A program made the position numbers and the translations under genes. Positions 1-4,732 of a stretch of DNA of 5,353 bases are shown here, one piece after another. Source of the stretch: Actinomycetota bacterium (lineage in GTDB: Bacteria > Actinomycetota > Actinomycetes > Propionibacteriales > Propionibacteriaceae); the NCBI GenBank assembly GCA_016213595.1, contig JACRAA010000329.1, forward strand, positions 1 through 5,353, given 5' to 3'. The stretch's first letter is position 1; every line of letters begins with the position of its first letter. A model generated the notes under the pieces. That model was not told the DNA's origin, searched no databases, and worked only from the letters and a program-made list of their open reading frames with translations.

Positions 1-41
1 CCGGGTCATGTGGGGCTCCTTGGTCTGAGGACGCGACGCAA

Positions 42-65
42 CACCCGCATTCGATCATGCGGGTG
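42..65. terminator. Terminator-like hairpin without T-tract
   Basis: CACCCGCAT (42-50) pairs perfectly with ATGCGGGTG (57-65) around a 6-nt loop, giving a 9-bp stem. No run of T follows on either strand, which is common for terminators of GC-rich actinobacteria but makes the call less certain. It would most simply end a transcript entering from the left. A second short GC stem (70-74 with 81-85) follows directly. Confidence 0.45.
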
Positions 66-155
66 CCGTGGCCGTTCGCGCGGCCCCGCCCGACGCGCCG
101 GGGCTGGATGAGGCTTCTCTCGCCCGTACCCGGCTGTCACCTGCCAGGAGGGACG

Positions 156-248
156 ATGTTCCCTGCAGCCGAAAGGCACGCCGGAGGCTGCAGGGCTCCG
201 TCCGACTTGGGGGAGGCCCTGCAGTCGCCGACTGGTTCGACAAGGTGA
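156..248 (+). other. Possible 30-codon leader ORF before rpsF
   Basis: An ATG at 156 is preceded by a perfect AGGAGG (146-151) with a short 4-nt gap, and opens a 30-residue frame ending at TGA 246-248. The peptide begins MFPAAERHAGG and shows no signal peptide, membrane segment or family I recognise. The frame ends inside the spacer of the proposed rpsF promoter, so it would belong to a separate or longer transcript. Its codons cover three mutually complementary segments (161-170, 186-196, 216-224), a layout that could let a translating ribosome choose between two stems. The strong SD is the main reason to list it. A chance AGGAGG in this GC-rich DNA is quite possible, and whether it is translated is unknown. 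Confidence 0.2.
161..224. repeat. Three-part competing inverted repeat
   Basis: CCCTGCAGCC (161-170) is perfectly complementary to GGCTGCAGGG (186-195), a 10-bp stem with a 15-nt loop. The middle segment CTGCAGGGC (188-196) is also perfectly complementary to GCCCTGCAG (216-224), a 9-bp stem with a 19-nt loop. The two stems share the middle segment and cannot form together. This is the topology of an attenuator or of a dimeric-protein operator. Each segment contains CTGCAG, itself a palindrome, which makes some self-complementarity easy to obtain by chance. Confidence 0.4.
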
Positions 249-266
249 GGCGGCGGCGACTACCCT
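237..266 (+). promoter_or_regulatory. Probable promoter of the rpsF operon
   Basis: TCGACA (237-242) matches five of six bases of the -35 consensus TTGACA, and TACCCT (261-266) fits the actinobacterial -10 pattern TAnnnT, with an 18-bp spacer. Transcription would begin near 273 and give a leader of about 95 nt before the rpsF ATG, just long enough to contain the SD-masking hairpin at 312-356. No better promoter is visible between 66 and 367. The position is inferred from sequence only. Confidence 0.5.
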
Positions 267-311
267 GGGTCGTCGGCCGGCCCGCAGATCGGGACGTGCC
301 ACTGCATCCGC

Positions 312-356
312 CCTCCTGCCACGGGACACGCTCGTGGCCGCGAAGACCAGAGGAGG
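312..356 (+). promoter_or_regulatory. SD-masking leader hairpin, likely S6:S18 autoregulatory site
   Basis: CCTCCT (312-317) is the exact complement of the rpsF ribosome binding site AGGAGG (351-356). Inside that stem, after one unpaired base, CCACG (319-323) pairs with CGTGG (333-337) around a 9-nt loop. On the 3' side a 13-nt bulge (338-350) begins with CCG. From the literature, the S6:S18 dimer of several bacteria binds an rpsF leader hairpin with an asymmetric bulge carrying CCG, mimicking its 16S rRNA site. The arrangement here fits that description and would let the dimer stabilise the masked state and repress its own operon. The pairing is read directly; the protein binding is inferred. 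Confidence 0.5.
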
Positions 357-367
357 TTGATTCGCGC

Positions 368-676
368 ATGCGCTCCTACGAAGTGGCAGTGATCGTCGAC
401 CCTGATGTCGACGACCGCCAGGTCCCCACGCTCATCGAGAACCACCTGAAGGTGATCACCGACGGTGGCGGCTCCATCGCCAACACCGATCTCGCCGGAC
501 GGCGACGTCTCGCATACCGCATCAAGAACGACTCGCAGAACGCGTACAAGACAGAGGGCGTGTACGTCTTCGTCCAGCTGTCGTGCGAGCCCGCGGTCGT
601 CAACGAGCTGAGCCGTCGGCTCACGCTCGACGACAAGATCCTGCGCAACAAGGTCTTCCGGCCCGACGCGAAGTGA
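368..676 (+). CDS. rpsF: 30S ribosomal protein bS6
   Basis: Small-subunit ribosomal protein that binds as a dimer with S18 to the central domain (platform) of 16S rRNA. The 102-residue product has the family opening MRSYEV at 1-6, the GRRRLAY block at 44-50 and the C-terminal LRNKVFRPD at 92-100. It lacks the acidic tail of the E. coli protein and is about the usual actinobacterial length. The start at 368 is fixed by AGGAGG at 351-356 and by homology; an upstream in-frame ATG at 68 gives a non-homologous extension. Two oddities are visible. The Trp that normally precedes the GRR block is replaced by Ala43, and residues 53-62 are about six longer than in mycobacterial S6 as I recall it. It is the first gene of the rpsF-ssb-rpsR-rplI operon and its SD is masked by the leader hairpin. 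Confidence 0.96.
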   Translation: MRSYEVAVIVDPDVDDRQVPTLIENHLKVITDGGGSIANTDLAGRRRLAYRIKNDSQNAYKTEGVYVFVQLSCEPAVVNELSRRLTLDDKILRNKVFRPDAK

Positions 677-687
677 TCTGTGCATAA

Positions 688-717
688 GCCCGCCACGCGG
701 TGCGCCGCGCGGCAGGC
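688..717 (+). other. Strong hairpin in the rpsF-ssb gap
   Basis: A stem of eleven base pairs with two mismatches runs from 688-700 to 705-717 and closes a TGCG tetraloop (701-704). Its upper part is a perfect CGCGG/CCGCG stem. It starts 11 nt after the rpsF stop and ends 25 nt before the ssb SD. It could act as a processing or 3'-stabilising element, or a weak terminator tuning S6 against SSB. There is no T-tract, so readthrough into ssb is likely. Confidence 0.4.
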
Positions 718-753
718 TGGGCACTGACAACCCACGAGTTCTGGAGGACCTCC

Positions 754-1287
754 ATGGCTGGAGAGACACCCATCACGCTCATCGGCAACCTGACTGCCGA
801 CCCCGAGCTGCGGTTCACCCCGTCGGGCCACGCAGTGGCCAAGTTCACCGTTGCGTCGACGCCTCGTACGTTCGACCGCCAGACGAGCGAGTGGCGCGAC
901 GGCGACACGATGTTCCTGAACTGCGAGGTGTGGCGCCAGTACGCGGAGAACGTGACCGAGTCCCTGCAGAAGGGGATGCGGGTCATCGTCTCCGGACGTC
1001 TGAAGTCGAGGTCGTACGAGACGAGCTCGGGTGAGAAGCGCACCGTCTTCGAGGTCGAGGTCGACGAGGTCGGCCCGGCTCTCCGCAGCGCCACGGCCAA
1101 GGTCACCAGGACCTCGGGGGGTGGCCAGGGCGGCGGCGGTGGCAGCTGGCAGGGCTCGTCCGGCAACCGCTCGAGCAGCAACGAGGGCGGTGGCTGGGGC
1201 GCTCAGAGCACCCAGCAGAGCACTCAGGCGCGTCAGCCCGAGAACGACCCGTGGGCGTCGGCGCAGTCGGACGAGCCGCCGTTCTGA
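754..1287 (+). CDS. ssb: Single-stranded DNA-binding protein
   Basis: SSB coats single-stranded DNA as a tetramer in replication, recombination and repair, and recruits partner proteins through its C-terminal tip. The 177-residue product opens with an OB fold (about 1-112) carrying the family sequences ITLIGNLTADPELRF (7-21) and FLNCEVW (54-60). A disordered linker rich in Gly, Ser and Gln follows (about 120-165, with five Gly in a row near 126-130). The acidic-hydrophobic tip SDEPPF (172-177) is intact. The start at 754 follows GGAGG (743-747) by six bases; an in-frame ATG at 700 lacks homology. Its place between rpsF and rpsR is the standard arrangement and marks it as the main replicative SSB. 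Confidence 0.97.
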   Translation: MAGETPITLIGNLTADPELRFTPSGHAVAKFTVASTPRTFDRQTSEWRDGDTMFLNCEVWRQYAENVTESLQKGMRVIVSGRLKSRSYETSSGEKRTVFEVEVDEVGPALRSATAKVTRTSGGGQGGGGGSWQGSSGNRSSSNEGGGWGAQSTQQSTQARQPENDPWASAQSDEPPF

Positions 1288-1289
1288 CC

Positions 1290-1322
1290 GATCGAGCAGT
1301 CCGCGACCTGATCGAGCAGTCC
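1290..1322 (+). repeat. Two 13-nt direct repeats, 20-nt period
   Basis: GATCGAGCAGTCC occurs identically at 1290-1302 and 1310-1322, directly after the ssb stop. The 20-nt spacing is close to two helical turns. A partial echo, CGATCG, follows at 1324-1329. This may be a local duplication or a tandem protein site; no function is evident from the sequence. Confidence 0.6.
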
Positions 1323-1343
1323 ACGATCGCGTAACCCAAATCC

Positions 1344-1382
1344 GCTCGCGAAGCGAGCAAGGCACATTCCGGCTCCTGCCGG
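1344..1382 (+). other. Paired hairpins in the rpsR leader
   Basis: GCTCGC (1344-1349) pairs with GCGAGC (1353-1358) over the triloop GAA. The centre is GCGAAGC, a heptamer known for an exceptionally stable mini-hairpin as DNA. A second stem, CCGGC (1369-1373) with GCCGG (1378-1382), has the loop TCCT. CTCCT (1373-1377) is complementary to AGGAG (1391-1395) of the rpsR SD, so an alternative fold could mask that site. These hairpins may tune rpsR translation or RNA processing. No clear promoter is seen in this 117-nt gap. Confidence 0.35.
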
Positions 1383-1404
1383 GCTCATGAAGGAGAGCAC
1401 CACA

Positions 1405-1644
1405 ATGGCCTCACCACAGCGCAAGCCTGTGAGCAAGAAGAAGATCGTCCCGATGAAGTCGGTACGGATCGGCCACGTCGACTACAAGGACGTCGCCACC
1501 CTCCGCAAGTTCATCTCGGAGCGCGGCAAGATCCGTGCGCGCCGGGTGACCGGACTGTCCGTCCAGGACCAGCGCAAGGTCGCCATCGCCGTGAAGAACG
1601 CGCGTGAGCTAGCCCTGCTTCCCTACGCGTCGACCGCCCGCTGA
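1405..1644 (+). CDS. rpsR: 30S ribosomal protein bS18, zinc-free (C-) type
   Basis: S18 binds with S6 to the platform of the small subunit. The 79-residue product carries the family core DYKDVATLRKFISERGKIRA (26-45), then RRVTG, and the ending ALLPYASTAR (70-79). The start at 1405 lies nine bases after AAGGAG (1390-1395); an in-frame ATG at 1387 overlaps that SD and adds six non-conserved residues. The protein has no cysteine at all. Zinc-binding S18 has a CxxC near the N-terminus and a Cys after the RRVTG block; here those places hold non-cysteine residues (the block is followed by LSVQDQ). In M. tuberculosis the zinc-free form is the alternative rpsR2, induced in zinc starvation, whereas here it is the operon copy. 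I recall Cys-free operonic S18 in some Micrococcales. Confidence 0.96.
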   Translation: MASPQRKPVSKKKIVPMKSVRIGHVDYKDVATLRKFISERGKIRARRVTGLSVQDQRKVAIAVKNARELALLPYASTAR

Positions 1645-1661
1645 GAAAGGAGCACTGCGAC

Positions 1662-2111
1662 ATGAAGCTCATCCTGACCGCCGCCGTGAACAAGCTCGGC
1701 ATCGCCGGCGACATCGTCGACGTGAAGCCCGGCTACGGGCGTAACTTCCTCCTCCCCCAGGGCTACGCGATCGCGTGGACCAAGGGCGCGGAGAAGCAGA
1801 TCCTCGGCATCCAGCGGGCGCGCGACGCCCGTGAGATCCGCGGCATCGAGCACGCGAACCAGGTCCGTGACCAGCTCGAGGCACTCGGTGTCTCGCTCTC
1901 GGCACGTACCGGCTCCGACGAGGGCAAGCTGTACGGTGCCATCACCCCGGCCGACGTCGTGGCCGCGGTGAAGAAGGCCGGCGGGCCTGCGCTCGACAAG
2001 CGCTCCGTCGTCATCGCCAAGCCGATCAAGACCACCGGCAACCACACGGTCGGCATCAAGCTCAACGAGGCCGTCACCGCCCACATCACCGTGGACGTCG
2101 TGGCTGCCTGA
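1662..2111 (+). CDS. rplI: 50S ribosomal protein bL9
   Basis: L9 binds domain V of 23S rRNA near the L1 stalk and helps reading-frame fidelity. The 149-residue product has full family length. The N-terminal domain (about 1-52) starts MKLILTAAV and contains the L9 signature at 13-40, including PGYGRNFLLPQGYA (23-36). A connecting helix follows (about 41-74), then the C-terminal domain (about 80-149) with GKLYGAIT and ending TVDVVAA. The start lies nine bases after AAAGGAG (1646-1652), only 17 nt beyond the rpsR stop, so the two genes are surely co-transcribed. It is the last gene before the hairpin at 2124-2158. In many actinobacteria dnaB follows; here a two-component system does. Confidence 0.97.
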   Translation: MKLILTAAVNKLGIAGDIVDVKPGYGRNFLLPQGYAIAWTKGAEKQILGIQRARDAREIRGIEHANQVRDQLEALGVSLSARTGSDEGKLYGAITPADVVAAVKKAGGPALDKRSVVIAKPIKTTGNHTVGIKLNEAVTAHITVDVVAA

Positions 2112-2123
2112 GCCGTCCTGCAG

Positions 2124-2158
2124 ACAACGCCCTTCCCGTGACTCGGGGAGGGCGTTGT
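2124..2158 (+). terminator. Terminator of the rpsF-rplI operon
   Basis: ACAACGCCCTTCCC (2124-2137) pairs with GGGGAGGGCGTTGT (2145-2158) in a 14-bp stem with one T-G wobble and a 7-nt loop, starting 12 nt after the rplI stop. No T-run follows, as is usual for actinobacterial hairpin terminators. It separates the ribosomal operon from the two-component genes. Some readthrough cannot be excluded. Confidence 0.8.
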
Positions 2159-2160
2159 GC

Positions 2161-2183
2161 TGTCACCGTCTGCTGTGACCGGC
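2161..2183. promoter_or_regulatory. Possible operator upstream of the response regulator
   Basis: TGTCACCGTC (2161-2170) and TGTGACCGGC (2174-2183) form an imperfect direct repeat, matching 8 of 10 bases, with a 13-bp period. The same stretch contains an inverted pair, GTCAC (2162-2166) and GTGAC (2175-2179). OmpR-family regulators bind direct repeats about one turn apart and MprA is autoregulated, so this is a candidate site. No convincing -35/-10 pair is visible between 2184 and 2259. Confidence 0.25.
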
Positions 2184-2259
2184 CCGTCAGAAGGGATGTT
2201 CCGGCGCGGCTGCCCTGCTGCGTCGCCACCCACCCCTTCGTCAATGGCAGAGTAGGCAC

Positions 2260-2958
2260 ATGCAGATCCTCGTGGTGGACGACGACCAGGCCGTACGGGA
2301 CTCGCTGAGCCGGTCGTTGCACTACAGCGGCTACGAGGTGATCACTGCGGGCGACGGCCTGGAGGCGCTGGCAAGGCTGTCCAGCTCGCGCCCGGACGCC
2401 GTCATCATGGACGTCATGATGCCTCGTCTGGACGGGCTCGAGACCACTCGGATGCTGCGCCAGTCGGGCAACGACGTGCCGATCCTCGTGCTCACCGCCC
2501 GGGACGCGGTCAACGACCGCGTGGACGGGCTCGACGCGGGCGGCGACGACTACATGGCGAAGCCCTTCGCGCTCGACGAGCTCCTGGCGCGGCTGCGCGC
2601 GCTGACCCGCCGCTCCCGTACGGGCGTGGACGGGGACGCCGTGGCCGACGCGGAGCATCTGACGTTCGCCGACATGTCGCTCGACCCTCAGACCCGCGAG
2701 GTGACGAGGGCAGGCCGGCGGATCTCGCTGACCCGTACCGAGTTCGCGCTGCTGCAGACGTTCATGGAGAACCCCCGCCGGGTGCTCGAGCGCAACTGGC
2801 TGCTCAACGAGGTGTGGGGCTTCGACTTCCCGACCACCGCGAACTCGCTGGAGGTCTACATCGGCTACCTGCGGCGCAAGACGGAGCAGGAAGGTGGCTC
2901 ACGCCTCATCCACACGGTGCGGGGCATCGGCTACGTCCTGCGTGAGACGCCGCCGTGA
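2260..2958 (+). CDS. mprA: OmpR-family response regulator, MprA-like
   Basis: Cytoplasmic DNA-binding regulator activated by phosphorylation from the kinase encoded next to it. The receiver domain (about 1-115) shows the acidic pocket D7-D9, phosphoacceptor D51 in IMDVMMPRLDGLE, T79 in LTARD and K101 in KPF. The winged-helix domain (about 133-229) includes RRISLTRTEFALL (153-165), EVWGFDFPT (184-192) and the ending HTVRGIGYVLRETPP (218-232). Compared from memory, these blocks are nearly identical to mycobacterial MprA, whose length is also about 230. MprA controls sigE, sigB and pepD in envelope stress; its targets here are unknown. The ATG at 2260 begins the conserved QILVVDDD; its SD is weak (AGTAGG, 2251-2256, close to the start), suggesting low expression. 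Orthology is likely; equivalence of function is inferred. Confidence 0.92.
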   Translation: MQILVVDDDQAVRDSLSRSLHYSGYEVITAGDGLEALARLSSSRPDAVIMDVMMPRLDGLETTRMLRQSGNDVPILVLTARDAVNDRVDGLDAGGDDYMAKPFALDELLARLRALTRRSRTGVDGDAVADAEHLTFADMSLDPQTREVTRAGRRISLTRTEFALLQTFMENPRRVLERNWLLNEVWGFDFPTTANSLEVYIGYLRRKTEQEGGSRLIHTVRGIGYVLRETPP

Positions 2959-4499
2959 TCGATCGACCGGTCCCGCCGGCCGCACCTGCGACCGTGGACC
3001 CGGAGCGTACGATCACGCTCCGCCTCAGGCCGCAGGACGCGCGGTCGAGACGCATGCTGCCCAGGTTCCTCCCCATCGAGGTGCGCTGGCCGTCGTGGCT
3101 CTCATGGCGTCTGCGCGACACGCTGCAGGGGAGGATCGTCTGGCTGACCGCGCTCGCCGTGGCGATCTCCGTCGCGCTGGCGGGCATGGCGGTGTACGCG
3201 ACGACCCAGGTCTCGCTGTACGCACAGCTGGACAGCGAGCTGCTGTCCGTGGCCAACATCACGGCAGGGGCCGTCTCCCAGGACATCGAGTCGACGGGTG
3301 GGCTCAACGCGGACGCGCTCAAGGCGGCGAACGTCGTGCTCGTCCTCGTGAAGTCCAACAAGGACGTCGTGTCGATCCCCGGCGAGACCGTCGCGTTCGA
3401 CGTGGGGCCGCAGGAGATCGCCGTGGCCAGGACGCAAGAGGGGTCGTCGGCTCGCACAGCCGAGGCCAGTACGGGTGAGCGGTACCGGATCGTCTCTGTA
3501 CCGCTGACCGCGCAGCTGGAGGGCCAGACGACGGGTGACGGGTACGCGCTCGTGCTCGGTCGCTCCCTGGAGCCCACGCTGGCGACGCTGCACCAGATGG
3601 CGCTCGTCCTCATCGCGGTCGCGATCCTCGGCGTCCTGGCGGCTGCGGTCTCGGGCTGGCTGGTCGCCGGCTCGTCCCTGCAGCCGATCCGCCGGCTGGC
3701 GTTCGCGGTCGCGCGCATCACGGAGACCGACGAGCTGATCCAGATCGAGGCCGAGGGCGACAGCGAGCTCGCGGACCTGTCACGGTCGTTCAACTCGATG
3801 ATGCGCTCCCTCGCATCCAGCCGGGAACGCCAGAGCCGGCTCATCGCGGACGCGGGGCACGAGCTCCGTACGCCCCTGACCTCGCTTCGTACGAACATCG
3901 AGCTCCTCATCGCCGACGAGAAGTCCGGGATGCTCCCCGAGGGCGCCCGGTCCGACATCCTGCGGGACGTCGCGGCGCAGCTCGGCGAGTTCACGCAGCT
4001 GGTCGGGGACCTCGTCCAGCTGTCACGCGAGGACCACGTCGAGGCGGCGCGCGAGCCGATCGACCTGCAGGACGTCGTCGCCAACGCGGTGACGCGCGCC
4101 AAGCGTCGCGGCCCGTCCATGATGTTCGACGTCGAGCTCGCGGAGCACGAGCTCGTGGGGAACCCCGACACTCTCGAGCGCGCGTTCACCAACCTGCTCG
4201 ACAACGCCGTGAAGTTCTCGCCGAGCGGTGGGCTGATCACGGTCACCATGAAGGACCAGACGGTCGTCGTCTCCGACCAGGGCCCTGGGATCGCGGACGA
4301 GGACCTGCCGCACGTGTTCGACCGCTTCTACCGGTCGGACCTGTCAAGGAACACGCCCGGTACGGGTCTCGGCCTCTCGATCGTCGCGCACACGATCAAC
4401 TCGCATGGAGGGTGGGTCAAGGCCGGCCGCGCCCCCGAGGGCGGCGCCGAGTTCACCGTGTGGCTCCCCCAGATCATGGAGCCGTCAGAGTCGGAGTAG
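2955..4499 (+). CDS. mprB: Sensor histidine kinase, MprB-like
   Basis: Membrane kinase that phosphorylates the adjacent regulator. The 514 residues comprise a basic cytoplasmic N-terminus (1-61), TM1 (about 62-84), an extracytoplasmic sensor (about 85-214), TM2 (about 215-237), HAMP (about 238-290), HisKA with H302 in DAGHELRTPLTSLRTN (299-314), and HATPase with the N box FTNLLDNAVKFSP (411-423), G1 DQGPGI (441-446), F box FDRFYR (455-460) and G2 GTGLGLS (469-475). All catalytic motifs are intact. The GTG start overlaps the regulator's stop as GTGA, so translation is coupled and no SD is needed. ATG 3054 (residue 34) is an alternative that would shorten the N-terminus to about MprB's. The kinase core and the sequence around H302 are strongly MprB-like; the sensor region is divergent. 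No pepD-like protease gene follows in the window. Confidence 0.92.
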   Translation: MIDRPVPPAAPATVDPERTITLRLRPQDARSRRMLPRFLPIEVRWPSWLSWRLRDTLQGRIVWLTALAVAISVALAGMAVYATTQVSLYAQLDSELLSVANITAGAVSQDIESTGGLNADALKAANVVLVLVKSNKDVVSIPGETVAFDVGPQEIAVARTQEGSSARTAEASTGERYRIVSVPLTAQLEGQTTGDGYALVLGRSLEPTLATLHQMALVLIAVAILGVLAAAVSGWLVAGSSLQPIRRLAFAVARITETDELIQIEAEGDSELADLSRSFNSMMRSLASSRERQSRLIADAGHELRTPLTSLRTNIELLIADEKSGMLPEGARSDILRDVAAQLGEFTQLVGDLVQLSREDHVEAAREPIDLQDVVANAVTRAKRRGPSMMFDVELAEHELVGNPDTLERAFTNLLDNAVKFSPSGGLITVTMKDQTVVVSDQGPGIADEDLPHVFDRFYRSDLSRNTPGTGLGLSIVAHTINSHGGWVKAGRAPEGGAEFTVWLPQIMEPSESE

Positions 4500-4520
4500 C
4501 GCGTCTGGTCGCGGCGGGCC

Positions 4521-4626
4521 TACAGGTTCTCTCGCGGACGCGTACAGGTCCTCTCGCCGGCACGTACAGGTTGTCTCGCGGACGGGTACAGGTCCTCTCG
4601 CGGGCGTACAGGTCCTCTCGCCAATG
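4521..4626. repeat. Array of five 20-22-bp direct repeats
   Basis: A 14-bp core, TACAGGTCCTCTCG with variants TACAGGTTCTCTCG and TACAGGTTGTCTCG, begins at 4521, 4543, 4565, 4587 and 4607. The periods are 22, 22, 22 and 20 bp. The 6-8-bp spacers between cores vary but stay GC-rich. The core has no complementary copy on the same strand, so the array cannot fold on itself as hairpins. The period is not a multiple of three and no reading frame persists, so it is not coding. About two helical turns per unit would place every core on the same DNA face, as in iteron-like protein sites. The array lies between the 3' ends of two convergent genes, which argues against a promoter role for either. Confidence 0.85.
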
Positions 4627-4647
4627 TCCCTCATCGTCGAAGGGCCA

Positions 4648-4675
4648 CGACACGCGCGGTCGGTACGGCGTGTCG
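4648..4675. terminator. Hairpin between convergent genes, possible two-way terminator
   Basis: CGACACGC (4648-4655) pairs perfectly with GCGTGTCG (4668-4675) around a 12-nt loop. It sits after the kinase gene and the repeat array and 58 nt beyond the end of the minus-strand glycosylase gene, so it could end transcripts from both sides. There is no T-run on either strand. A small CCCC/GGGG stem (4729-4732 with 4738-4741) spans the glycosylase stop codon. Confidence 0.4.
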
Positions 4676-4732
4676 GTGCATGAACTGGCCTCTCGACGCG
4701 CACGAGTGCCCTTGTCGCCGGCAGTCGGCCCC

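Larger units (their letters stand above)
1..367. other. Non-coding flank upstream of rpsF
   Basis: No convincing protein gene lies here. The long reading frames on both strands lack family-like sequence and overlap each other, as expected by chance in GC-rich DNA. The stretch holds, in order, a terminator-like hairpin (42-65), a small GC hairpin (70-85), a possible 30-codon ORF with a strong SD (156-248), three mutually complementary segments (161-224), a likely promoter (237-266) and the rpsF leader hairpin (312-356). A TGA at 26-28 just before the first hairpin could end a plus-strand gene lying mostly outside the window, but only eight codons would be visible, too few to name it. Confidence 0.6.

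Noticed and set aside
2..28. The C-terminal end of an upstream plus-strand gene stopping at TGA 26-28
   Set aside because: Only eight codons are visible, too few to distinguish from chance, although the hairpin at 42-65 would suit such a gene end.
114..122. A possible outlying copy of the 4521-4626 repeat near the start of the window
   Set aside because: Only the 9-mer TTCTCTCGC matches and the TACAGG half is absent; chance is sufficient.
376..1365. A 329-codon minus-strand frame opposite rpsF and ssb
   Set aside because: It has Arg/Ala/Leu-rich low-complexity sequence and overlaps two clear plus-strand genes; a composition artefact.
2906..4249. A 447-codon minus-strand frame opposite the kinase gene
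   Set aside because: It is an antisense shadow of GC-rich coding DNA: Ser- and Arg-rich with no recognisable domain, while the plus strand encodes an intact kinase.
4521..4626. CRISPR array
   Set aside because: The units are 20-22 bp with 6-8-bp spacers, far too short for CRISPR spacers, and no cas gene is present.
4521..4626. Tandem repeat as part of a repeat protein
   Set aside because: The 22-bp period shifts the reading frame at each unit, and the kinase stop codon precedes it.
4521..4626. Origin of replication or DnaA-box cluster, given iteron-like spacing
   Set aside because: No DnaA box resembling TTGTCCACA and no AT-rich unwinding region are present nearby.
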